Below are positions 39,816-49,362 of a DNA stretch of 64,000 bases, one piece after another. The notes under the pieces are model-generated. The model worked only from the letters and a program-made list of their open reading frames with translations. It made no database searches and was not told the origin of the DNA. Source of the DNA: Flavobacteriales bacterium (GTDB lineage Bacteria > Bacteroidota > Bacteroidia > Flavobacteriales > Flavobacteriaceae); NCBI GenBank assembly GCA_004213645.1, contig SGZF01000001.1:83062-147061 (forward strand). The letters are read 5' to 3'. Position 1 is the stretch's first letter; every line of letters starts with the position of its first letter. The position numbers and the translations under genes are program-made.

Positions 39816-40562
39816 TTATTTACTTTTTTTCAACCAATCATATCCGACTACTTCAATTTTCTTTGCAAGATCTTTATTTCCTGATTTAACTACTTTTCCA
39901 TCCATTATAACATGAACTTTATCTGGAACTATGTAATCTAATAATCTTTGATAATGTGTAATGACAAGTACTGCGTTTTCATCGTTACTACATTTCATGA
40001 CACCATTTGCGACTATCTTCAAAGCATCTATGTCTAGACCTGAGTCTGTTTCATCAAGAACTGCCAATTTTGGTTCCATCATAGCCATTTGAAAAATTTC
40101 ATTTCTTTTTTTTTCACCACCTGAGAACCCTTCATTTAATGATCTTGATAAAAAATTTGAGTCCATATCAAGCAAATTTGCTTTCTCTCTAATTTTTTTT
40201 AACATCTCACTTGATGACATGTCATCAAGTCCCTTGGACTTTCTTGTTTCATTTATTGCTGTCTTAATAAAATTAGTTACTGTTACGCCAGGAATTTCGA
40301 CAGGATATTGAAATGACATAAAAACACCTTCATGAGCTCTTTCATCTGCACTTAAATCATTTATTTCTTTATCATCAAAATAAATTGATCCTTTTGTAAC
40401 CTGATAATCTTCATGACCAGAAATAACGTTTGCAAGAGTACTTTTTCCAGAGCCGTTAGGTCCCATTATGGCATGAATCTCACCCTTTTTAATTTTTAAA
40501 TTAATTCCCTTTAAAATTGACTTATCGTCTATCTTGCAATGTAAATTATCTATTTCTAACAT
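39816..40562 (-). CDS. sufC: Fe-S cluster assembly ATPase SufC
   Basis: IMGPNGSGKSTLANVISG; GFSGGEKKRNEI. Confidence 0.97.
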   Translation of the reverse strand: MLEIDNLHCKIDDKSILKGINLKIKKGEIHAIMGPNGSGKSTLANVISGHEDYQVTKGSIYFDDKEINDLSADERAHEGVFMSFQYPVEIPGVTVTNFIKTAINETRKSKGLDDMSSSEMLKKIREKANLLDMDSNFLSRSLNEGFSGGEKKRNEIFQMAMMEPKLAVLDETDSGLDIDALKIVANGVMKCSNDENAVLVITHYQRLLDYIVPDKVHVIMDGKVVKSGNKDLAKKIEVVGYDWLKKSK

Positions 40563-40571
40563 ATATATATT

Positions 40572-42017
40572 TTAACCAACCGATCCTTCTAGAGATATTT
40601 CAAGTAACTTCTGAGCTTCAACAGCAAATTCCATTGGCAATTTGTTTAGCACCTCTTTACTAAAACCATTAACAATTAGTGCTATTGCTTTCTCCGTATC
40701 TATACCTCTTTGATTACAATAAAAAATTTGATCCTCGCCAATTTTACTTGTAGAAGCTTCGTGCTCAATTTGAGCAGATTTATTCTGAGCCTCAATGTAA
40801 GGAAAGGTGTGTGCACCACAATTATTTCCCATTAAAAGTGAATCACATTGAGAAAAATTTCTAGCATTCTCAGCCATAGGTGATATTTTTACTAGTCCTC
40901 TATAACTGTTTTGTGATTTTCCAGCTGAAACACCTTTTGAAATAATTGTACTTTTTGTATTCTTTCCAATATGTATCATTTTGGTTCCCGTATCAGCTTG
41001 TTGAAAGTTGTTAGTTACAGCAATGGAATAAAATTCGCCTATTGAGTTGTCACCTTTTAATACACAAGAGGGATATTTCCAAGTTACTGCAGAACCTGTT
41101 TCAACTTGAGTCCATGAAATTTTAGATCTATTGTGACAAATTCCTCTTTTAGTAACAAAATTATAAACACCTCCTTTACCATTTTTATCACCTGGAAACC
41201 AATTCTGAACAGTTGAATATTTTATTTCAGCATCATCCATAGCAACAAGTTCAACTACAGCAGCATGAAGCTGATTTTCGTCTCTTGAGGGAGCAGTACA
41301 TCCTTCGAGATAACTAACATAACTAGATTGATCTGCAATAACTAGAGTTCTTTCAAACTGTCCTGTTCCAGCTTGATTTATTCTGAAATAGGTAGATAAC
41401 TCCATTGGACATTTAACTCCTTTAGGGATATAACAGAAAGATCCATCAGAAAATACTGCTGAATTTAATGCTGCAAAATAATTATCTCTTTTAGGAATAA
41501 CACTGCCAATATATTTTTTAACTAGTTTCGGATGATTTTTAATTGCCTCTGATATAGAGCAAAAAATAATTCCCTTTTCTTCCAAAGTATCTTTAAAAGT
41601 TGTAGCTACAGAAACTGAATCAACAACAACATCCATTGCAACTCCACTTAGTCTTTTTTGTTCGTCCATTGAGATTCCTAATTTGTTGAACGTCTCTAAA
41701 AGTTCGGGATCTACATCATCTAAAGAATTTAAATCTGGCTTATTCTTAGGTGCAGAATAATATGATATTCCTTGATAATCAGGTTTTTTGTATTTAAGAT
41801 TTGACCATAACGGTTCATCCATTTCTTTCCAGATATTATATGCATCAAGCCTCCATTCTGTCATCCATTTTGGCTCACCCTTCTTTTTTGAAATTGCTTT
41901 AACTATATCTTCGTTTAAACCAACAGGAAATGTTTCAGAATCAATATCTGTATAAAAACCGTATTCATATTCTTTGGTTTCCAGCTGTTTTTTTAACTCT
42001 TCTTCTGTATATGCCAT
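40572..42017 (-). CDS. sufB: Fe-S cluster assembly protein SufB (start at MAYTEEEL)
   Basis: [43 protein letters not shown]. Confidence 0.96.
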   Translation of the reverse strand: MAYTEEELKKQLETKEYEYGFYTDIDSETFPVGLNEDIVKAISKKKGEPKWMTEWRLDAYNIWKEMDEPLWSNLKYKKPDYQGISYYSAPKNKPDLNSLDDVDPELLETFNKLGISMDEQKRLSGVAMDVVVDSVSVATTFKDTLEEKGIIFCSISEAIKNHPKLVKKYIGSVIPKRDNYFAALNSAVFSDGSFCYIPKGVKCPMELSTYFRINQAGTGQFERTLVIADQSSYVSYLEGCTAPSRDENQLHAAVVELVAMDDAEIKYSTVQNWFPGDKNGKGGVYNFVTKRGICHNRSKISWTQVETGSAVTWKYPSCVLKGDNSIGEFYSIAVTNNFQQADTGTKMIHIGKNTKSTIISKGVSAGKSQNSYRGLVKISPMAENARNFSQCDSLLMGNNCGAHTFPYIEAQNKSAQIEHEASTSKIGEDQIFYCNQRGIDTEKAIALIVNGFSKEVLNKLPMEFAVEAQKLLEISLEGSVG

Positions 42018-42143
42018 ATTGACAACTACTTTTAAACTTTTTGCAAATATACGCATAAATCAAGCTTTTTAAAGAATAAATACCTGTTAATAAATCTATA
42101 ATTATGTTATAGAATATTGGATAAATTAATAGCTCAATTAAGT

Positions 42144-42151
42144 TAATTTTG
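42144..42151 (+). promoter_or_regulatory. Putative -7 element (TAATTTTG) only 5 nt before thiL ATG (possible leaderless mRNA)
   Basis: TAnnTTTG match directly abutting start codon. Confidence 0.35.
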
Positions 42152-42155
42152 GATA

Positions 42156-43202
42156 ATGGATAAGCCGAAAAACGAAAACGACCTAAAAAACATTAGCGAA
42201 GAAGCACTAATTCGTAAAATTACAAAATCATTTAAGAAGAAAAATGACTCAACAATTATTGATATAGGAGATGATGCTGCAGTTTTAAAATTCGATGAAT
42301 CAAATATAGCAATGTCACAAGATATATTAGTTGAAGGTGTTCATTTTGATTTATCATATGTTCCCTTAAAGCATCTAGGATATAAAAGTGTTGTAGTTAA
42401 TATATCTGATATTCTATCAATGAACATGAAGCCATCTCATGTGCTAGTCTCGATTGCAGTTTCAAATAGATTTAAAATTGAAGCTATAGAAGAACTCTAT
42501 GCAGGCATTAATTTAGCATGTTCTAATTACAATATTGATTTAATTGGTGGAGACACAACTTCCTCAAATAAGGGTTTAATGATATCCGTTACTTGTATTG
42601 GAAATACTAATAAAAAGAATATTACAAAAAGAAGCGGAGTTAATGAGGATGACTTACTAGTTGTATCTGGTGATCTTGGTGCAGCATACATGGGGCTTCA
42701 AGTTCTTGAGAGAGAGAAAAAAGTTTTTGAAGTAAATCCTAAATCTCAACCAGATCTTAGCAACTATACATATTGTATTCAAAGACAATTAAAGCCTGAA
42801 GCAAGAATAGATATTATTAAACTCCTTGAAGAGATGAAAATTAATCCAACTGCAATGATAGATATAAGTGATGGTTTATCAACTGAAATTAATCATCTAT
42901 CCAACTCATCAGGTTTATCCTTTCATATTTACGAAGATAAAATTCCAATATTAGAAGAAACAAAAAATGTTTGCGATGAATTTAAAATAAATCATTCTAT
43001 TGCTTTTCTTAATGGAGGTGAAGACTATGAATTGTTATTTACGGTTTCTAAAAGACATGAAAAGAAAATAGTAAGTTCTGAATATCTCACTATTATAGGT
43101 TCAAGTATAAAAAAGAAAGAAGACAACTGTATGATTACAAACCTTGGTCAAAAAATTAACATTAACAGTACTGGATGGGATTCTTTTAATGACGAAAATT
43201 AA
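42156..43202 (+). CDS. thiL: Thiamine-monophosphate kinase
   Basis: IDIGDDAAVL; IGGDTTSS; DISDGLSTEINHL; NGGEDYELLFTV. Confidence 0.94.
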   Translation: MDKPKNENDLKNISEEALIRKITKSFKKKNDSTIIDIGDDAAVLKFDESNIAMSQDILVEGVHFDLSYVPLKHLGYKSVVVNISDILSMNMKPSHVLVSIAVSNRFKIEAIEELYAGINLACSNYNIDLIGGDTTSSNKGLMISVTCIGNTNKKNITKRSGVNEDDLLVVSGDLGAAYMGLQVLEREKKVFEVNPKSQPDLSNYTYCIQRQLKPEARIDIIKLLEEMKINPTAMIDISDGLSTEINHLSNSSGLSFHIYEDKIPILEETKNVCDEFKINHSIAFLNGGEDYELLFTVSKRHEKKIVSSEYLTIIGSSIKKKEDNCMITNLGQKININSTGWDSFNDEN

Positions 43203-44014
43203 CCTAGAGCAACATCTAGCATCATCATAATAATAAATCCTCCAATGAATCCTAATGTTGCTATATCTGTATATTTATCCAATTGAGTCTCTGGAATTAC
43301 TTCTTCAACAACAACAAAGATCATTGCACCAGCTGCAAAGGCAAGAGCATATGGAAGTAATGGAGTAAAAAAAGTTACTGCTAATGCACCTATGACACCA
43401 GCGATTGGCTCAACAATCGCAGATAGTTGACCATACCAGAAACTTTTGCCTTTACTTATTCCTGATCTCCTTAATGGCATTGCAACTGCAATACCTTCAG
43501 GAAAATTTTGTAATCCTATTCCAAACGCTAATACAACAGCACCTGCAATTGATGCCTCAGGAATACCTGCTGCAACACCACCAAATAAAACTCCGACAGC
43601 TAGGCCTTCAGGAATATTATGTAAGGTGATAGCTAAAGTTAAAAGAGTTGTTCTTCTCCATGGGGTTTTTATACCTTCAGCCTCTTTGAAATTTATATGA
43701 ACGTGAGGTAAGACTTTATCAATTGCAAAAATAAATAATGCCCCTAGACCAAAACCAATAGCTGCAGGCATAACTTTAGTAAACCCATCACCAGGACTCA
43801 TTTCTATTGCTGGGGATAATAGACTCCAAAAGCTTGCAGCTACCATTACTCCTCCTGTAAATCCTAACATACCATCTAGAGCCATTCTACTCATTGATTT
43901 AAATAGAAAAACTGTTGAAGCACCCAAAGCAGTTACACCCCATGTAAAAAGAGTCGCATATAAAGCTCCAACAACAGGGTTTAATCCTGAAAAATATTCA
44001 ATTATTTGGTCCAT
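43199..44014 (-). CDS. ZIP family metal transporter
   Basis: LHNIPEGLAVGVLFGG; LQNFPEGIAVAMPLRR. Confidence 0.92.
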   Translation of the reverse strand: MDQIIEYFSGLNPVVGALYATLFTWGVTALGASTVFLFKSMSRMALDGMLGFTGGVMVAASFWSLLSPAIEMSPGDGFTKVMPAAIGFGLGALFIFAIDKVLPHVHINFKEAEGIKTPWRRTTLLTLAITLHNIPEGLAVGVLFGGVAAGIPEASIAGAVVLAFGIGLQNFPEGIAVAMPLRRSGISKGKSFWYGQLSAIVEPIAGVIGALAVTFFTPLLPYALAFAAGAMIFVVVEEVIPETQLDKYTDIATLGFIGGFIIMMMLDVALG

Positions 44015-44063
44015 CTTTGTATATTAGAAATCATCAATTGCAAAATAACAACAAAATTATTGT

Positions 44064-45209
44064 ATGGAGAAAGATTATGATTACATTATTTGCGGTGGTG
44101 GTGCATCTGGATTATTACTTTCAAATGCTTTGATTTCAGATAGATTCTTTGATGATAAAAAAGTTCTAATAATTGAAAAGGAAGCAAAGGTTGATAATGA
44201 TAAAACTTTTAGTTTCTGGGATAATCAAAGTAATGTTCTTGATAGAATAGTCTTCAAATCATGGGAAAAAGCAGAGTTTAAAGATTCTGAATTTAGTAGT
44301 TCTTTTAATCTTAGCCCATATAAATATAAGATGGTTAGATCTGATAGATTCTACTCTTACATGAGGAAAAAAATTGATAGAGCATCAAACTTTAATTATT
44401 TAAATGCAACTGTTATAGATATTGATAAGGTAAATAACAAAGTAAAAACAGATCATGGAGATTTCCTATGTACTATTGTTTTTTCGAGTTTATATGAACC
44501 TAAAAAATATGATTTCAATAAATATCCTCTTTTGAATCAACACTTTTTAGGATGGACAATTGAGACTGAAAATGATTTTTTTGATGAAAATAAAATTAGA
44601 TTCATGGATTTTAGCATTGAACAGCATAAGGAAACCAGGTTTATGTATGTGCTCCCTTTTTCAAAAAATTCTGCTCTATTTGAGTATACATTTTTTGGTG
44701 GGGACATAATGAAAAATTCGGAATATGAAAAGGAGATTAAGAAGTACCTAAAAAATGAAGGTATAGAGAATTTCAAGATTGTGGAAAGGGAAAAAGGAGT
44801 GATTCCAATGACATGCTACCCTTTTTTTAATGAAAATACTGATCATTTTATAAAAATTGGTACTTCTGGAGGCTGGACAAAGCCTAGTACTGGCTATACA
44901 GTGAAAAATTCAATAGAAAAAATTGATCTAATTATTAAGCATCTAAAGCAGGATAAACCACTCTCAAAAATAAAATTTAAAAATAGGTTTTGGTTTTATG
45001 ATGTTTTATTTCTTGATGTACTTGTTGATTCAAGAGGCAAGGGAAGTAAGGTTTTCTCGGATTTATTTAGAAACAATGATCCACTTTTACTATTTAAGTT
45101 TCTTGGTGAAAAAACTAATATTTTTGAAGAGATTAGAATATTTATTTCGGTTAATATAATGACCTTTGTAAGGTCACTATTTAAAAGAATTTCAAATTTC
45201 TCGATTTAG
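44064..45209 (+). CDS. crtY: Lycopene cyclase (CrtY-type)
   Basis: YDYIICGGGASGLLLSNAL FAD fold; KTFSFWDNQ; FMDFSIEQ...RFMYVLPF; GWTKPSTGYT; FWFYDVLFLDVL. Confidence 0.9.
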   Translation: MEKDYDYIICGGGASGLLLSNALISDRFFDDKKVLIIEKEAKVDNDKTFSFWDNQSNVLDRIVFKSWEKAEFKDSEFSSSFNLSPYKYKMVRSDRFYSYMRKKIDRASNFNYLNATVIDIDKVNNKVKTDHGDFLCTIVFSSLYEPKKYDFNKYPLLNQHFLGWTIETENDFFDENKIRFMDFSIEQHKETRFMYVLPFSKNSALFEYTFFGGDIMKNSEYEKEIKKYLKNEGIENFKIVEREKGVIPMTCYPFFNENTDHFIKIGTSGGWTKPSTGYTVKNSIEKIDLIIKHLKQDKPLSKIKFKNRFWFYDVLFLDVLVDSRGKGSKVFSDLFRNNDPLLLFKFLGEKTNIFEEIRIFISVNIMTFVRSLFKRISNFSI

Positions 45210-46163
45210 AAGAGTCTTAGAGAATTGATTTAATTTTATCTTAATATCATTATCTATTTGCAAATCATTAATTAATGATTCTGCTTTATTAAAATGTTTT
45301 TTAACTTTATTTTTAAGATAATTAACTGCACCTGAATTTTCATAAAAGGATATGATTGAAGTAATTTTTTCAGATTCTTGTAGATCGCTAGAATAAAAAA
45401 TATTTTCAAATTCTGATTTTTTATCTAATTCTAATTGTGAATGTGTATATATGAACAATAAAGTTTTTTTCTTCTCAATTATATCCCCTCCTGTTTTTTT
45501 TCCAAACTTTTCTTGATCTCCAAAGCAGTCTAGTAAATCATCTTCTAGTTGAAAAGCTATTCCTAAATTCAATCCAATTTTATATAATAAATCAGTATTT
45601 GAAGTATTTGTTTCTGCGACAATGCCACCAAACATAAATGAACAGCCTATTAGAACTGCTGTTTTATTTTTAATCATTTCAAAATATTCATTTTCCGTAA
45701 TGTCATTTTTAGATGCAAAATCCATATCAGCTTGTTGACCTTCACAAACGAGTCTTGATATTTCAGTTAGTTTTTTTGAAAATAGCACATATTTTGAATC
45801 TTCGTATTGGTTAAGAATCTCATACGAGATAATAAGCATTACATCACCAGATAAAATTCCAGTATTGATATCCCACTTAGAATTTATTGTTTTCTTTCCC
45901 CTTCTCATTGAAGAATTATCCATTATATCATCATGTGCCAAAGTAAAGTTGTGAAATATTTCGAGTGCAGCTGCTGCTGGAAGTGCTTCTGTTTTCTTAG
46001 CATTAAATAAATCTGAAATATACAGTGTAATTAGGGGTCTTAATCTTTTTCCTCCAGACTCTAAAATATATTTTACAGGATTGTATAGGTTTTCTGGTTT
46101 ATTATATTTTAATTCTTTTTTTAGGTAATCCTCAAAAAATTTAATGTATTCCGTCATTATCAT
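45192..46163 (-). CDS. Polyprenyl diphosphate synthase
   Basis: ESGGKRLRPL; LAHDDIMDNSSMRRGK; FQLEDDLLDCFGD. Confidence 0.94.
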   Translation of the reverse strand: MIMTEYIKFFEDYLKKELKYNKPENLYNPVKYILESGGKRLRPLITLYISDLFNAKKTEALPAAAALEIFHNFTLAHDDIMDNSSMRRGKKTINSKWDINTGILSGDVMLIISYEILNQYEDSKYVLFSKKLTEISRLVCEGQQADMDFASKNDITENEYFEMIKNKTAVLIGCSFMFGGIVAETNTSNTDLLYKIGLNLGIAFQLEDDLLDCFGDQEKFGKKTGGDIIEKKKTLLFIYTHSQLELDKKSEFENIFYSSDLQESEKITSIISFYENSGAVNYLKNKVKKHFNKAESLINDLQIDNDIKIKLNQFSKTLLNREI

Positions 46164-46267
46164 TAACTGATTTAAAAATAAATATACTATTTAATTTATT
46201 GTTAATTTTTTATTAATCATTTGTTTAATTCAATTGTTTAAATTTAATTTGCAGTAATTTAATTGTG

Positions 46268-46873
46268 ATGAAGAAAGAATATTCTGACACTGAAATAAAA
46301 ATTAAGACTGCTGCAAAATCTCTTTTTTTGGAAAAAGGGTATAGTGCTACGACTACTAGAGATATCTCCAAAGAGTCTGATATTAATCTTGCTCTGTTAA
46401 ACTATTACTTCACTAGTAAAAAGAAACTCTTTGAAATTATTATGCTTGAAACATTTTACGATTTTATTAGTAAAATGGTTGAGGTGTATAATGATGAAAA
46501 AAGCACTCTTGAGGAGAAACTTAGATTAACAAGTTCAAAATACATTGATATGATAATTGTGGAGCCTCACCTGCCTACATTTGTTGTAAATGAATTAAAA
46601 AATAATCCGTCTTCTATATTGAAGATTTTGAAAGGGCAGATAATGGAATCTAAATTAGTTGATCAATATAATGATGGTGTTAAAAAAGGAATTTATAAAA
46701 GAATAGATCCCATTCATTTTGTGACAAATATTTTAAGCTTAATTGTATTTCCATTTATAAGCAGCCCCATAATAATTAAGATGAAAAAATTTAGTAGAAA
46801 AGAATTCAATGAAATGATGTATGAGCGTAAAAAATTAATTCCTGAATGGATATTACAAATGATTAAAAAATGA
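46268..46873 (+). CDS. TetR/AcrR family transcriptional regulator
   Basis: AAKSLFLEKGYSATTTRDISKESDINLALLNYYFTSKKKLFE HTH. Confidence 0.93.
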   Translation: MKKEYSDTEIKIKTAAKSLFLEKGYSATTTRDISKESDINLALLNYYFTSKKKLFEIIMLETFYDFISKMVEVYNDEKSTLEEKLRLTSSKYIDMIIVEPHLPTFVVNELKNNPSSILKILKGQIMESKLVDQYNDGVKKGIYKRIDPIHFVTNILSLIVFPFISSPIIIKMKKFSRKEFNEMMYERKKLIPEWILQMIKK

Positions 46874-48195
46874 AGAAACTTTTGTTAGCACTATTTATAT
46901 CAAACTTATGCTATTCTCAATCAGATATAGTTAGCTTAAATATAGAGGACGCTGTAAAATATGGGATTGAGAATAATAGAAATTTAAGAAATGCTGAGAG
47001 AGAGATTCAAATGGCATATCAAGAAAGGTGGAAAACAATTGCGATTGGATTACCAAATGTGTCATTAGATTTAAACTATCTAAACAATATAGAACTTCCT
47101 ACATCACTAATTCCTGCTGAGTTTTTTGGTGGTAATAAAGGAGATTTTTCTGAAATTCAGTTTGGTACTGAACAATCTGCAATTGGATCTGTAAGAATGG
47201 AACAATTATTATTTGATGGTTCCTGGTTAGTGGGTTTAGAGTATAGTAGAATTTATCTTGCTACATCTCAAAATTTTTATGAAAAAACTTTACTTGAGGT
47301 TAGGGAAGCTATTATTAAATTATATAGTCTTGTGGTTACTCTCAATGAGGGAATCTCAATTTTAGATAATACTCTTGATAACTTCAAAAAAGATTTATAT
47401 GAAGTAACAGAGTTATATAAAAATGGGTTTCAGGAAGAAGAAAATGTTGAGCAAATAAAAATAACATTGGCTCAAGCAGAACTCTCACTACTGCAGGCAC
47501 GTAAAACTCGTGACAATCAATTAAATCTACTAAAGTTGGTTTTGGGGATCAACATGAAAGATAAACTTGAACTTGTTACTTCTGTTGAAGACTTTATTGG
47601 GGATAATGTAATCTTTGCTAATTCTTTTGAAGATTTTAATACTGACAGAAATGTTGATATAAAAATTTCACAGAATATGTTTGACACAAAAAGAATTGAA
47701 TACAAACTAGAAAAATCTAAACAGTTGCCAAAAGTATCTGGTTTTATAAGCGGAACATATACTGGTTATAATAATGAGTTTGATTTTACAAATAAATCTC
47801 AGAATTGGTTTGGCTCATCTGTTGTTGGTGTTAATCTTGAAATACCATTATTTAATGCGAATAGGATGAATGTATCATCCCAAAAAGCAAAAATTGCAAT
47901 GGAAAAAGCTAGAACAAGCTTAGAGGAACAACAAGAGAGAACACAGGCTAAAGTATTACAAAAATTAAGTGAATACCAGTTAGCTCTTAAGTCTTTGGAT
48001 GTAAATGAGCAGACTATGAATCTTTCAATCTCCATTGAAGAAAAAAACTCAATGAAGTTTTTTGAAGGCTTGGTAACATCTTTTGAACTTAGACAGGCAC
48101 AAATTCAATTACTTGATTCTCAGCAAAAGTATTTGAACTCTGTTCTAGAATTGATTTCAATAAAAACAGAATTAGAAACACTTTATAACAATTAA
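46870..48195 (+). CDS. TolC family outer membrane efflux protein
   Basis: Signal peptide, NIEDAVKYGIENNRNLRNAEREIQMA; operon with MFP and RND. Confidence 0.92.
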   Translation: MKKLLLALFISNLCYSQSDIVSLNIEDAVKYGIENNRNLRNAEREIQMAYQERWKTIAIGLPNVSLDLNYLNNIELPTSLIPAEFFGGNKGDFSEIQFGTEQSAIGSVRMEQLLFDGSWLVGLEYSRIYLATSQNFYEKTLLEVREAIIKLYSLVVTLNEGISILDNTLDNFKKDLYEVTELYKNGFQEEENVEQIKITLAQAELSLLQARKTRDNQLNLLKLVLGINMKDKLELVTSVEDFIGDNVIFANSFEDFNTDRNVDIKISQNMFDTKRIEYKLEKSKQLPKVSGFISGTYTGYNNEFDFTNKSQNWFGSSVVGVNLEIPLFNANRMNVSSQKAKIAMEKARTSLEEQQERTQAKVLQKLSEYQLALKSLDVNEQTMNLSISIEEKNSMKFFEGLVTSFELRQAQIQLLDSQQKYLNSVLELISIKTELETLYNN

Positions 48196-48197
48196 TC

Positions 48198-49361
48198 ATG
48201 AATAAATTTTATACAATTTTATTAATCACAGTAATTATTGGCTGTAATTCCTCTGGAAATATATCAGTTGAATCTCTCATAGAAAATAAAGATTTAGATG
48301 AACTAAAAAAGAGGAAGGATGAATATGTAAATGCTATGAATGCCATGAAGCTTGAGCTTAATGAAATTAATTCTGGAATTGCTTTTTTAGATGAAAATGA
48401 AAGGCTAACTCTAGTATCCAAGTATGAAATAAAAGAACAAATATTCAATAGTTATGTAGAGGTGCAAGCAAATTTAAAAACTAGAAAAAATATTTTGGTT
48501 CTTCCAGAATTTCAAGGAACCTTAGAAAAAATATTTGTAGATGAAGGACAGAATGTCTCAAAAGGTAAACTTCTAGCTCAAATAAATGATTCAGGTCTAA
48601 AGGAACAGTTAGATCAACTAATAATTCAAAGAGATTTTGCAAAAGAAAATTATGAAAGAATCCAGAGATTATGGAAAAATAATATTGGTTCAGAAATTCA
48701 ATTTCTAAAAAGTAAGTCAGACTTTGAATCAATTCAAAAAGGTGTTGATCAGATGAGAGATATGCTATCCAAGACAAAAATTTATGCTCCTTTTGCAGGA
48801 GTAGTCGATGAAATAATAGCTAACCCAGGATCAAATCTAATTCCCGGTGTAACTAATGTACTTAGAATAGTGAACCTTGAGGATGTGTATGCAGAGGCAT
48901 TTGTTTCTGAAAAGTATATTTCAACTATTAGTAACGGAACAGAAGCAATAGTAAAAATTCCTCTTTTAGATAAAGAAATAAAATCTGAAGTTACACAGAC
49001 AGGAAACTTTATTGATCCAAATAATAGAACATTTAGAATAGAAATCCCAGTTGATAATAGTGATAAAAGAATTAAACAAAATTTAGATGCTAAGATTAAG
49101 ATAAACACATATAAGAAGGATAATGCTATAGTTATTCCACTTAGAATAATTAGAGAAGATGCTGAAGGGAAAAACTACATATACATAATGGACGAAGATA
49201 AAAAAGATGGTGTATTTATAACTAGAAAAGCCGTAATAAAGATTGGTAATAAAAGTAATACGGATGCTGAAGTACTTGAGGGCTTAAATTTTGGAGAAAC
49301 AATTGTGCTAGAGGGTGCAAATTTAGTGGAGGATCTTCAAAGGGTTAAACTAATTAATTAA
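48198..49361 (+). CDS. RND efflux periplasmic adaptor (lipoprotein)
   Basis: Lipobox VIIGC; LEKIFVDEGQNVSKGKLLAQI; IYAPFAGVVDEI. Confidence 0.93.
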   Translation: MNKFYTILLITVIIGCNSSGNISVESLIENKDLDELKKRKDEYVNAMNAMKLELNEINSGIAFLDENERLTLVSKYEIKEQIFNSYVEVQANLKTRKNILVLPEFQGTLEKIFVDEGQNVSKGKLLAQINDSGLKEQLDQLIIQRDFAKENYERIQRLWKNNIGSEIQFLKSKSDFESIQKGVDQMRDMLSKTKIYAPFAGVVDEIIANPGSNLIPGVTNVLRIVNLEDVYAEAFVSEKYISTISNGTEAIVKIPLLDKEIKSEVTQTGNFIDPNNRTFRIEIPVDNSDKRIKQNLDAKIKINTYKKDNAIVIPLRIIREDAEGKNYIYIMDEDKKDGVFITRKAVIKIGNKSNTDAEVLEGLNFGETIVLEGANLVEDLQRVKLIN

Positions 49362-49362
49362 A

